DNA from: DATBIS01 sp036556805
GTDB lineage: Bacteria; Actinomycetota; UBA4738; HRBIN12
Assembly: GCA_036556805.1 (NCBI GenBank)
Contig: DATBIS010000038.1
Location: forward strand, 1 to 7,773
Length of the DNA: 7,773 nucleotides
Direction: 5' to 3'
The notes beneath the pieces are model-generated. The model was not told where the DNA came from, did not search any database, and saw only the letters and a program-made list of their open reading frames with translations. The position numbers were made by a program, and so were the translations under genes. Below are positions 1 through 5,634 of the stretch, one piece after another (position 1 is the first letter of the stretch; each line of letters begins with the position of its first letter).

Positions 1-511
1 CGCCCGCTACGAGGAGGTCACGTACGAGGGGTACGGGCCGGGTGGCGTCGCGATGCTCGTCGAAGCTCTTACCGACAACCGGAACCGAACCGCACAGGAC
101 ATCCGGTACGCGTTCACACGGCACAGCGGCAACCTCGGCGAAAACGGGTCCACCGCCTGGATGTTCGCACGGAAGGGCGCGTTCCTCGTCGAGAAGTCGG
201 TGGCGCCCGACGAGGACAAGCTTCTCGAACTCGCGCTCGAAGCAGGCGCGGAGGACCTGAGGGACTCCGAGAGCACGTGGGAGATCACGACCGACCCCGC
301 CTCGTTTCGCGTCGTTCGCGACGCGTTCGAGGCCGCCGACGTCCCGATGGTCTCCGCCGAGCTCACGATGGTGCCGCAGAGCACGGTGCCGGTGGAGGGC
401 GCGCAGGCGAGGTCCGTCCTTGGCCTCCTCGAGTCGCTCGAGGAACTCGACGACGTCCAGAACGTCTACGCGAACTTCGACATCCCCGAGGAGGTCATGG
501 CCTCGCTCTGA
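1..511 (+). CDS. yebC: YebC/PmpR-family transcriptional regulator, 3' part (5' end outside window)
   Basis: The reading frame is open from base 2, so the gene enters from the left. 169 C-terminal residues are visible and roughly the first 80 of a usual ~250-residue protein are missing. Recognisable family segments are YEGYGPGGVAMLVE near the left edge, then TDNRNRT, then a RHSGNLGENGSTAWMF block, and the closing DDVQNVYANFDI. These are hallmarks of the YebC/TACO1/PmpR family, cytoplasmic proteins described as DNA-binding regulators and, more recently, as translation factors that help ribosomes at difficult peptide stretches. The frame runs intact to TGA at 509-511. In Actinomycetota this gene commonly sits upstream of ruvCAB; here three genes separate them. 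The family assignment is secure from the motifs; which of the reported roles applies cannot be judged from sequence. Confidence 0.95.
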   Translation, partial: ARYEEVTYEGYGPGGVAMLVEALTDNRNRTAQDIRYAFTRHSGNLGENGSTAWMFARKGAFLVEKSVAPDEDKLLELALEAGAEDLRDSESTWEITTDPASFRVVRDAFEAADVPMVSAELTMVPQSTVPVEGAQARSVLGLLESLEELDDVQNVYANFDIPEEVMASL

Positions 512-572
512 GGCCGTCCCCGATCAGGCCGGGCTCACGCCCTGCAGCGTCGTCCGGAGCTGCGTCGCATCC

Positions 573-1301
573 TCAGACGAGCGCCGGCTTCACCGCGCGA
601 AGGAAGAGGAACGCCGGGACCCGGGACCAGCGCGCCTCGGCCGGCTCGACTGCCACCGCCCCGTCGGGAATCGCCGGCTCCCGGATGCGCTCGATGAGCA
701 GCCCCGCGGCCTCGAGCACTTTCGCGTACGCCTCGAGCGGATAGGCGCTGCTCGAGAACGTCATCGTGAGCCGCCCGCGCGTGAAAGTCTCCCGATAGTC
801 GCGGGGGCGCAAGTAATTGTGTTCGAACACGAACCGCGCGTCGGCGGAGCGATCTTCGAACGAGCCCGCTTCCGCGATCGGGTGAACGACGCATGCGCAC
901 ATGTGCCCGCCCGACGCGAGGACCCGAGCGGCCTCGCGCATTGCAGCGTCGAGGTCGTCGAAATCCATGAGCGTGTTGTAGGCGACCACGACATCGAAGC
1001 TTTCGTCCGGGAACGGGAGCGCCGCGGCGTCCGCGATCAGATAGCGACCGACCGGATCCGCGTCGCGCGCGGACGCCAGCAGCGTGGGCGACGCGTCGAT
1101 GCCCACGACCCGATGTCCCCGCTTCGCGAGGTCGCGCGCGACGCGCCCCTCGCCGCACCCGAGATCGAGCGTTCGATCGCGGGCGGCCGGCACGATCTCG
1201 TCGAAGAACGCATCCGCGTAGTCGAGGTAGCTGTCGTGCTCTGGCGCGCGCGCCCAGCGCATCCAGTTCTCGGCCTGCTCCTCCCAGTCGCGCCGCTTCA
1301 T
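573..1301 (-). CDS. Class I SAM-dependent methyltransferase (Methyltransf_11-like)
   Basis: A 242-residue protein read on the minus strand from ATG at 1301 to TGA at 573. It shows the class I Rossmann methyltransferase signatures in order: motif I LDLGCGEGR (residues 45-53), which binds S-adenosylmethionine; the acidic end of strand 2, VVGIDAS (65-71, D69), which would contact the ribose; LIADAAALPFPDESFDVVV (88-106), covering motif II and the post-II strand; and RVLASGGHM (126-134). The N-terminus (DWEEQAENWMRWAR) resembles small-molecule methyltransferases of the UbiE/Methyltransf_11 group. The substrate cannot be told. The same frame stays open far upstream of this ATG, but that part lies antisense to the sigma and propeller genes and has no family resemblance, so this start was chosen. 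No good Shine-Dalgarno precedes it; a TATCGT box ending 7 nt before the ATG could give a leaderless transcript. It is convergent with yebC (61-bp gap) and divergent from the sigma gene. Confidence 0.88.
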   Translation of the reverse strand: MKRRDWEEQAENWMRWARAPEHDSYLDYADAFFDEIVPAARDRTLDLGCGEGRVARDLAKRGHRVVGIDASPTLLASARDADPVGRYLIADAAALPFPDESFDVVVAYNTLMDFDDLDAAMREAARVLASGGHMCACVVHPIAEAGSFEDRSADARFVFEHNYLRPRDYRETFTRGRLTMTFSSSAYPLEAYAKVLEAAGLLIERIREPAIPDGAVAVEPAEARWSRVPAFLFLRAVKPALV

Positions 1302-1370
1302 GCGGCGCACGATAACCAAAGACCGTCTTAGGGTTTCGGCCCGTTCGGCGTCCTGTTCCTGCGAGAGAGG
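1302..1370. promoter_or_regulatory. Divergent intergenic region with weak promoter candidates
   Basis: This 69-bp gap must hold the promoters, or the ends of promoters, of both the minus-strand methyltransferase and the plus-strand sigma gene. On the plus strand TAGGGT (1329-1334) fits a TAnnnT -10 box about 37 bases before the sigma ATG. On the minus strand TATCGT lies just before the methyltransferase ATG. Neither has a recognisable TTGnnn box at the right distance. No ECF-style pair (GGAAC-like -35 with a CGTC-like -10 at 16-17 bp) was found, so autoregulation by the sigma factor is not supported here. Confidence 0.3.
1363..1370 (+). promoter_or_regulatory. Purine-rich ribosome binding site of the sigma gene
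   Basis: GAGAGAGG directly abuts ATG 1371, which is too close for an ideal Shine-Dalgarno. Its spacing is 6 nt to the in-frame TTG at 1377 and 12 nt to the GTG at 1383. The site therefore leaves the true start of the sigma gene open among these codons. The difference is only a few N-terminal residues outside the conserved domain. Confidence 0.4.
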
Positions 1371-1853
1371 ATGAGCTTGATCGTGACCGACCCTACGATG
1401 ACGGCGCTCGAGCGCCTGTATCGCGACGACGGTCCCCGCTTGGAGCGCTCGCTGATCCTGTTCGCCGGGGATCGCGACGTCGCTGGCGACGCCGTCGCGG
1501 AGGCGTTCGCGCAGGTGATCCGCGGCCGCGACCGCGTGCGCGACCCCCGGGCGTGGGTCTGGCGTGCCGCGTTCCGGATCGCGGCGGGCGAGCTCAACGA
1601 GCGGCGCCGGCTCAGCCACGCGTTGCCGGAGCCCGCATACGAGATGTCCGAGCCGCCCGTCGACCTCGTGCGCGCGCTTGGCCGACTCTCGTCGAGGCAG
1701 CGCGCGTCGATCGTGCTGTTTCACTACGCGGGGTATCCGGCGAGAGACGTCGCGAGGATCCTGGGGTCGACCCCCGCCGCGGTGACCGTCCACCTCTCGG
1801 TGGGAAGACGGAGGCTTCGAGAGCTGCTGGAGGACGACGATGACCGACCTTGA
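1371..1853 (+). CDS. Small ECF-type RNA polymerase sigma factor (sigma-70 family)
   Basis: A 160-residue protein with the two-domain layout of extracytoplasmic-function sigma factors. Region 2 spans about residues 13-80, including LERLYRDDGPRL, the DVAGDAVAEAFAQV segment equivalent to region 2.2 that contacts the RNA polymerase beta' clamp, and the DPRAWVWRAAFRIA segment equivalent to 2.3-2.4 that melts and reads the -10 element. Region 4 spans about 98-152, with LSSRQRASIVLFHYAGY and a helix-turn-helix ARDVARILGSTPAAVTVHLSVGRR for -35 binding. Region 3 is absent, as expected for ECF proteins. Length is slightly below the usual 170-200. ATG 1371 is taken as the start; TTG 1377, GTG 1383 and ATG 1398 are alternatives. 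The stop overlaps the downstream membrane protein gene by 14 nt, so the two are almost certainly co-transcribed and translationally coupled, the typical arrangement of a sigma factor with its regulator. The ECF subgroup and target promoters are unknown. Confidence 0.85.
   Translation: MSLIVTDPTMTALERLYRDDGPRLERSLILFAGDRDVAGDAVAEAFAQVIRGRDRVRDPRAWVWRAAFRIAAGELNERRRLSHALPEPAYEMSEPPVDLVRALGRLSSRQRASIVLFHYAGYPARDVARILGSTPAAVTVHLSVGRRRLRELLEDDDDRP
1829..1833 (+). promoter_or_regulatory. Shine-Dalgarno site for the membrane propeller gene
   Basis: GGAGG lies inside the end of the sigma gene, 6 nt before ATG 1840. This is the best Shine-Dalgarno in the window and fixes the start of the downstream gene within the overlap. 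Confidence 0.75.
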
Positions 1854-3036
1854 ATCCCGATTCCGCAAAGCCGACCAGATCCCGGTCTCGGATCGCTGGC
1901 CGGAGATCCTGGCGCGGGAGCCGCGGTCCGAACCTGAGCAGCCCGGACCAGGGCGACGGATCGTGGTCGCGGCGTTTGCGCTCGTGCTCGCCGTCCTCGC
2001 GGTGGCGATCGCCGTGACCGCCCTGAGCCCGGCCCAGACCGGGTCCATCGCGACGTTGCCGACGGTGCCGCCGCTCACCGGAGACCCCGTGATCACGGCC
2101 GAGATCCCGATCCCGGACGGCCACGTGGGCGGCGCCGGAGCCGTCGGGGCGGGGTCGGTGTGGGTCGGCATCTCGCCGACCCACGGATCGAGCCCGTGCC
2201 ACGTGATGCGGATCGACCTCGCGACGAACGAGGTCGTGGCTGAGATCCCGTTCTCGAACTTGCCGGGACCGATCGCGGCCACCGACGACGCGGTCTGGAT
2301 CGCGTCGCACGGCGCGCTCGATCGCATCGACCCGGCCACGAACCGCATCGATGCGTCGCTCTCGCTCTCTGGCCGGGCGGTGTCCGCGATCGCGGCCGAC
2401 GAGACGGCCGTCTGGGCCGTCACGATCCCCGACTCCGGGCCACACGCCGGTGAGGGCACGCTCGTGCGCGTCGATCCGGCGAAGGCGACCATCACGGCGG
2501 AGATCGAGCTGGGGTCACAGGTGAACGGGTACCACGACGAGGTGGCGATCGGCGACGGAGCCGTGTGGGTGCTGGGCGTTCGATGGAACGAGCAGCAGAA
2601 CGCCGAGCGCGGGGGGGACCTGATCCGGGTCGACCCGGCGACGAACGCGATCGCCGCAAGGATCCCGGTCGGCGGGTTTCACATGGTGGTGAGTGCGACC
2701 GACGTGTGGGTACGTTTCCCGGCCGACGGGATCTTCGAGTCGTCCGACGAGTCGTGGAGCTGGACCCGAGTCGACGTAGCGACGAACGAGCCGTCCGCGC
2801 CGTTCGCGGTCGACGACGACGACGGGCTGCTGCTGGTCACGCCGCACGTCCTGTGGGCCGTCGGCTACGACGAGCAGCAGAACGTCCGCGCCACGCGGTT
2901 CGATCCCACGACCCTCGAGGTGGTCGCGCGGTCGGACCCGATCGCCCAGGTCTTCACGGGTGCCGTGATCGACGCCGATTCGGGCTCGATCTGGGTCACG
3001 ACGACCACCGACGTCGTGCGCGTGGACATCACGTGA
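1840..3036 (+). CDS. Single-pass membrane protein with extracytoplasmic beta-propeller; putative anti-sigma/sensor
   Basis: A 398-residue protein. Residues 1-40 are charged and presumably cytoplasmic. Residues 41-63 form one hydrophobic helix (IVVAAFALVLAVLAVAIAVTAL) preceded by two arginines, so the rest should face outside. From about residue 85 there are six to seven repeats of the form (V/I)W(V/A)-x-(L/R)(I/V)(R)(I/V)D-(P/L)AT-N-x(I/V)-A-x-I, at about 107-138, 152-176, 191-224, 242-279, 289-324, 338-368 and a closing strand at 384-398. This is the signature of YVTN/PQQ/NHL-like beta-propellers. The N-terminal segment lacks the HxxxCxxC zinc motif of classical ZAS anti-sigma factors. Overlap with the sigma gene and the topology suggest, by inference, that the N-terminal stub binds the sigma factor while the propeller senses something in the envelope. 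An alternative is a membrane-anchored binding protein without regulatory function. The ligand is unknown. Confidence 0.72.
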   Translation: MTDLESRFRKADQIPVSDRWPEILAREPRSEPEQPGPGRRIVVAAFALVLAVLAVAIAVTALSPAQTGSIATLPTVPPLTGDPVITAEIPIPDGHVGGAGAVGAGSVWVGISPTHGSSPCHVMRIDLATNEVVAEIPFSNLPGPIAATDDAVWIASHGALDRIDPATNRIDASLSLSGRAVSAIAADETAVWAVTIPDSGPHAGEGTLVRVDPAKATITAEIELGSQVNGYHDEVAIGDGAVWVLGVRWNEQQNAERGGDLIRVDPATNAIAARIPVGGFHMVVSATDVWVRFPADGIFESSDESWSWTRVDVATNEPSAPFAVDDDDGLLLVTPHVLWAVGYDEQQNVRATRFDPTTLEVVARSDPIAQVFTGAVIDADSGSIWVTTTTDVVRVDIT

Positions 3037-3041
3037 GGTGA

Positions 3042-3070
3042 TTGCCTGCCCTCCGGCCGGAACCTAGACT
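3042..3070 (+). promoter_or_regulatory. Sigma-70-like promoter of the ruvCAB operon
   Basis: TTGCCT (3042-3047) and TAGACT (3065-3070) are separated by exactly 17 bp. The predicted transcription start falls near 3077, about four bases before ruvC ATG 3081, implying a leaderless or nearly leaderless message. The 10-bp perfect palindrome TCCGGCCGGA (3052-3061) sits in the spacer. The element begins 6 bp after the stop of the propeller gene, so ruvCAB probably has its own transcription. No LexA-type GAAC-N4-GTTC box and no RecA-NDp-type TTGTC element at the proper distance is present. Confidence 0.55.
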
Positions 3071-3080
3071 CGGCGAACGG

Positions 3081-3593
3081 ATGTTCGATACCCCCGTGCT
3101 CGGCGTGGATCCCGGCGTGGCGCGGCTCGGCCTCGCACTCGTCGCGCGGCGTGAGGGCAAGCCGGCGCTCGTCTGGTCCACGACCGTGCAGACGTCCTCG
3201 CGCGACACGGAGGCAGACCGGCTCGGCTCGATCGCGACGGCCGTCCGGGCCGCGATCGCCGAGCACCGGCCCGCGTCGATCGCTCTCGAACGCGTCGCGT
3301 GGAATGTGAACAAGGCCTCCGCGATGGCGGTCGCGCGCGCGACCGGCGTCGTGATGGCCGCCGCCGCGGAGGCCGGTGTCGCGGTCGAGGAGTACGGTTC
3401 GCTCGAGGTGAAGAACGCGGTCTGCGGCTCCGGCAACGCCGACAAGGAGCAGGTCCGGCAGGCGCTCGAGCGCGTGCACGGCCTGCGCGACGTCCCGACC
3501 CAGCCGGACGCCGCCGACGCGGTCGCGGTGGCCGTCACGCATCTCGTGCGATCGCGCTTCGCCGCCGCCGTCGCGCGTGCGGGAGCGCGATGA
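3081..3593 (+). CDS. ruvC: Crossover junction endodeoxyribonuclease RuvC
   Basis: A 170-residue Holliday-junction resolvase, close to the usual 160-180. It cuts four-way DNA junctions symmetrically as a dimer after RuvAB branch migration in homologous-recombination repair. The four acidic metal-binding residues of the RNase H-like fold are visible: D10 in VLGVDPG, E70 in IALERV, and D143 and D146 in QPDAADAVAVAVTH. The family block LEVKNAVCGSGNADKEQV (residues 108-125) is also intact. The start is ATG 3081 because RuvC proteins begin a few residues before the VLGxDPG strand. The upstream in-frame TTG at 3042 coincides with the putative -35 box and would add 13 residues with no family counterpart. 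No strong Shine-Dalgarno precedes the ATG, in keeping with a leaderless message. The stop overlaps ruvA by 4 nt (ATGA). Confidence 0.95.
   Translation: MFDTPVLGVDPGVARLGLALVARREGKPALVWSTTVQTSSRDTEADRLGSIATAVRAAIAEHRPASIALERVAWNVNKASAMAVARATGVVMAAAAEAGVAVEEYGSLEVKNAVCGSGNADKEQVRQALERVHGLRDVPTQPDAADAVAVAVTHLVRSRFAAAVARAGAR
3581..3593 (+). promoter_or_regulatory. ruvC/ruvA coupling junction: GGGAG Shine-Dalgarno plus ATGA overlap
   Basis: GGGAGCGCGATGA holds a GGGAG ribosome binding site 4 nt before the ruvA ATG (3590), with the ruvC TGA at 3591-3593. The same 13 bases recur at the ruvA/ruvB junction. The arrangement favours translational reinitiation, which would help keep the subunits in proportion. 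Confidence 0.6.
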
Positions 3594-4162
3594 TCTCGTT
3601 CCTGCAGGGCGAGGTCGTCGAGAAGGGCGCCGGACGCGTGGTGCTCGCGGTCGGCGGCACCGGCTACGACGTCAACGTGCCGGCATCGGTGCTCGGGTCG
3701 CTCCCGCCGGTAGGACGCGAGGCCCGGATCTACACGCGGCTCGCCGTCCGCGACGACGCCATGGTCCTGTACGGGTTCGCCTCGCCGGACGAACGCTCGT
3801 TGTTCGACCTGCTGACCGGCGTGACCGGCGTCGGCCCGAAGGTCGCGCTGAGCTTCCTCTCCGCGCTGGATCCCGATCGCCTCAGGAAGGCGATCGTCGA
3901 CGGGGACGCCGCCGCGCTCACGATCGTGCCCGGCGTCGGCAAGAAGGTCGCGCAGCGCGTGGTGCTCGACCTCCGCGACAAGCTCGGAGGGGACGGCGAC
4001 GTGATCGCGGTCGAGGGACCGCTCGCCGACGCGCGGGACGCGCTCCTGCAGCTGGGCCTCACGCCGCAGGAGGCGTCGGAGGCCCTGCGCGGCATCGAGT
4101 CCGACGGCCGCGCGGCCGAGGAGCTGCTGCGCGAAGCCCTGCAGCACGTGGGAGCGCGATGA
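3590..4162 (+). CDS. ruvA: Holliday junction branch migration complex subunit RuvA
   Basis: A 190-residue protein of normal family length. RuvA tetramers hold the Holliday junction open in a square planar form and dock the RuvB motors. Domain I (about 1-63) is the OB fold, starting MISFLQGEV and containing RDDAMVLYGF, whose D55/D56 correspond to the acidic pin that keeps DNA strands apart at the crossover. Domain II holds two helix-hairpin-helix motifs, LLTGVTGVGPKVAL (74-87) and LTIVPGVGKKVAQRV (110-124), which bind the DNA backbone. Domain III (about 145-187, ALLQLGLTPQEASEAL) contacts RuvB and follows a flexible, Gly/Asp-rich linker. The start overlaps the ruvC stop and the stop overlaps the ruvB start, both by 4 nt. 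No anomalies are seen. Confidence 0.96.
   Translation: MISFLQGEVVEKGAGRVVLAVGGTGYDVNVPASVLGSLPPVGREARIYTRLAVRDDAMVLYGFASPDERSLFDLLTGVTGVGPKVALSFLSALDPDRLRKAIVDGDAAALTIVPGVGKKVAQRVVLDLRDKLGGDGDVIAVEGPLADARDALLQLGLTPQEASEALRGIESDGRAAEELLREALQHVGAR
4150..4162 (+). promoter_or_regulatory. ruvA/ruvB coupling junction: GGGAG Shine-Dalgarno plus ATGA overlap
   Basis: This is the second copy of GGGAGCGCGATGA. The ruvB ATG is at 4159 and the ruvA TGA at 4160-4162. As at the ruvC/ruvA junction, the upstream protein ends in Gly-Ala-Arg. Confidence 0.6.
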
Positions 4163-5175
4163 CCGACGACCGCGTGATCGACCCGTCGGAGCTCACGCCG
4201 GAGGACCGCGAGTTCGACGTCGCGCTTCGTCCTCGAACGCTCGGCGAGTTCGTCGGCCAGGAGCGGGTGAAGGAGCAGCTCGCGCTGCTCATCGACGGCG
4301 CGCGCGCCAGGTCGGAGCCGGTGGACCACCTGCTGTTCAGCGGTCCGCCCGGTCTGGGTAAGACCACGCTCGGGCAGATCGTCGCGATCGAGATGGGTGC
4401 GGCGTTTCGCCCGACGAGCGGGCCGGCGCTCGAGCGCCCCAGCGACCTCGCGGCGATCCTCACGAATCTCGAGGACGGCGACGTGCTGTTCGTCGACGAG
4501 ATCCATCGCATGCCTCGCGCGGTCGAGGAGGTGCTGTACCCCGCGCTCGAGGACTTCTCGCTCGACGTCGTGCTCGGGAAGGGGCCGACGGCGCGCTCGA
4601 TCCGGCTCGAGCTGCCGAGCTTCACGCTCGTCGCGGCCACGACGCGCCCCGGCCGCATCACGCTCGCGCTGCGCGAGCGATTCGGCTTCTCGCCTCGCCT
4701 GGATTACTACTCGCGCGACGAGCTGGCGTCGATCGTGGCGAGGAGCGCCGGCATCCTGCGGGTGACGATCGACGACGAGGGCGCCGGCGAGATCGCCACG
4801 CGCGCCCGGGGCACACCGCGCGTGGCAAACCGACTGCTTCGCCGCGTGCGGGACTTCGCGGAGGTCCGTCATGACGGCACGGTCTCCGGCGACGTCGCTC
4901 GCAAGGGCCTCGAGCTGTTCGAGGTGGACGAGGAGGGCTTGGACCGGCTCGACCACGCGATCCTCATGGCGATCGTCGAGAAGTTCTCGGGAGGGCCGGT
5001 CGGCCTCTCGACGCTCGCCGCGGCGATCGGCGAGGAGACCGACACCGTCGAGGACGTCGTCGAGCCGTACCTCTTGCAACTGGGCTTCCTCCAGCGCACG
5101 CCGCGAGGGCGCGTCGCCACCGAGCGCGCGTGGCGCCACCTGGGACTTTCCGCGCCGGGGACCCTCCCGCTCTAG
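4159..5175 (+). CDS. ruvB: Holliday junction branch migration ATPase RuvB
   Basis: A 338-residue AAA+ motor of usual length. Hexameric rings pump DNA through the RuvA-bound junction using ATP. Visible features in order: LRPRTLGEFVGQERVKEQL (23-41) of the N-terminal nucleotide-contacting region; Walker A GPPGLGKTT (62-70); Walker B with DEIHR (113-117); the sensor 1 region AATTRPGR (159-166); LRERFGF (171-177), with the arginine finger expected at R172 or R174; sensor 2 GTPRVANRLLRRVRDFA (218-234); and the C-terminal winged-helix domain (about 260-330) with the QRTPRGR DNA-contacting hairpin (312-318). The sensor 1 stretch reads TTRPGRIT, where many RuvB proteins have TTRAGxLT; otherwise nothing is missing. 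It is the last gene of the ruvCAB set. A 57-bp gap follows, with no evident hairpin terminator. Confidence 0.97.
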   Translation: MTDDRVIDPSELTPEDREFDVALRPRTLGEFVGQERVKEQLALLIDGARARSEPVDHLLFSGPPGLGKTTLGQIVAIEMGAAFRPTSGPALERPSDLAAILTNLEDGDVLFVDEIHRMPRAVEEVLYPALEDFSLDVVLGKGPTARSIRLELPSFTLVAATTRPGRITLALRERFGFSPRLDYYSRDELASIVARSAGILRVTIDDEGAGEIATRARGTPRVANRLLRRVRDFAEVRHDGTVSGDVARKGLELFEVDEEGLDRLDHAILMAIVEKFSGGPVGLSTLAAAIGEETDTVEDVVEPYLLQLGFLQRTPRGRVATERAWRHLGLSAPGTLPL

Positions 5176-5198
5176 CCCTGTTCCCGCGGGCGGCCGGG

Positions 5199-5204
5199 TA
5201 GACT
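5199..5204 (+). promoter_or_regulatory. Candidate -10 box upstream of yajC
   Basis: TAGACT fits the TAnnnT -10 consensus and is part of an 8-bp TAGACTCG shared with the ruvC promoter. No TTGnnn box lies 16-18 bp upstream, and the ruvB stop is only 23 bp away, so the -35 region would overlap the ruvB stop codon. Start of transcription would be near 5211, giving a leader of about 22 nt that contains the yajC ribosome binding site. Confidence 0.4.
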
Positions 5205-5221
5205 CGCAGGCCGAATCCCAC

Positions 5222-5227
5222 GAAAGG
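5222..5227 (+). promoter_or_regulatory. Ribosome binding site of yajC
   Basis: GAAAGG lies 5 nt before ATG 5233. This supports 5233 (or the adjacent ATG 5236) over the TTG at 5230 as the start. Confidence 0.55.
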
Positions 5228-5232
5228 CTTTG

Positions 5233-5634
5233 ATGATGATCGGTCTCCTCGCGCAAGCCAGCGACACGTCCTCGGGCAGCGGGCTCGTCGCCTTCCTGCC
5301 GTTGATCCTGATGGGCGGGGTCCTCTACTTCATCATGATCCGGCCCCAGAAGCGGCAGCGCCAGGCTCAGCAGGCCCTCCTGAACAGCCTGGAGGTCGGG
5401 GACGAGGTCATGACCGCCGGGGGCATCTTCGGCACGATCGTCGACATCGACGAGGACGAGGACGTCCTCACGGTGGAGGTCGCGCCGGGCATGAACCTGA
5501 GGATGATTCGCGCGGGCATCTCGCGGAAGCTGGTCGAGGACGATTACGAGGACGACGACGCGTACGACGACGAGGACGATGAGGACGCCGCACCGGACGA
5601 GGCGGACACGAAGGGCCGCGGCGAAACCACGTGA
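5233..5634 (+). CDS. yajC: Preprotein translocase accessory subunit YajC, with acidic tail
   Basis: A 133-residue single-pass inner-membrane protein that associates with SecDF and the SecYEG/YidC holotranslocon. Residues 17-37 (GLVAFLPLILMGGVLYFIMIR) form the one membrane helix. It is followed by the family motif RPQKRQRQAQQALLNSL (38-54) and the cytoplasmic barrel segment VGDEVMTAGGIFGTIVDID (55-73). Residues 101-125 are an almost purely acidic tail of Asp and Glu, longer than in typical ~110-residue YajC. Start ATG 5233 is chosen for its GAAAGG site; a second ATG follows immediately. The stop overlaps the GTG start of the HD-domain gene by 4 nt, and the reading order yajC, HD protein, secD marks this as a Sec accessory operon. 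Confidence 0.93.
   Translation: MMIGLLAQASDTSSGSGLVAFLPLILMGGVLYFIMIRPQKRQRQAQQALLNSLEVGDEVMTAGGIFGTIVDIDEDEDVLTVEVAPGMNLRMIRAGISRKLVEDDYEDDDAYDDEDDEDAAPDEADTKGRGETT

Noticed and set aside
512..572. Possible bidirectional terminator between the convergent yebC and methyltransferase genes
   Set aside because: The only inverted match found is GCAGC/GCTGC (544-548 and 559-563) with a 10-base loop and no T-run on either strand, which is too weak to call.
1302..2495. Long upstream extension of the methyltransferase frame on the minus strand
   Set aside because: It is antisense to the sigma and propeller genes, rich in Arg/Ser/Ala as expected for shadow frames of GC-rich genes, and shows no domain. 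The methyltransferase fold begins just after ATG 1301.
3042..3080. TTG at 3042 as an upstream start of ruvC adding 13 residues
   Set aside because: The extra residues have no counterpart in RuvC proteins, and the TTG coincides with a good -35 box at 17 bp from TAGACT. ATG 3081 gives a normal N-terminus.
3030..3080. LexA box or RecA-NDp (PafBC-type) damage-response promoter before ruvC
   Set aside because: There is no GAAC-N4-GTTC inverted pair, and no TTGTC element starting 17 bases before the TAGACT box. The TTG present is 23 bases before it, as in an ordinary sigma-70 promoter.
2865..4147. Long minus-strand open frames across ruvC, ruvA and ruvB
   Set aside because: High GC leaves few stop codons on the opposite strand. 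The translations are low-complexity Arg/Ala-rich, while the plus strand encodes clear RuvCAB.
5230..5232. TTG 5230 as the yajC start
   Set aside because: It is followed by two ATG codons, and GAAAGG is better spaced for ATG 5233 than for the TTG.
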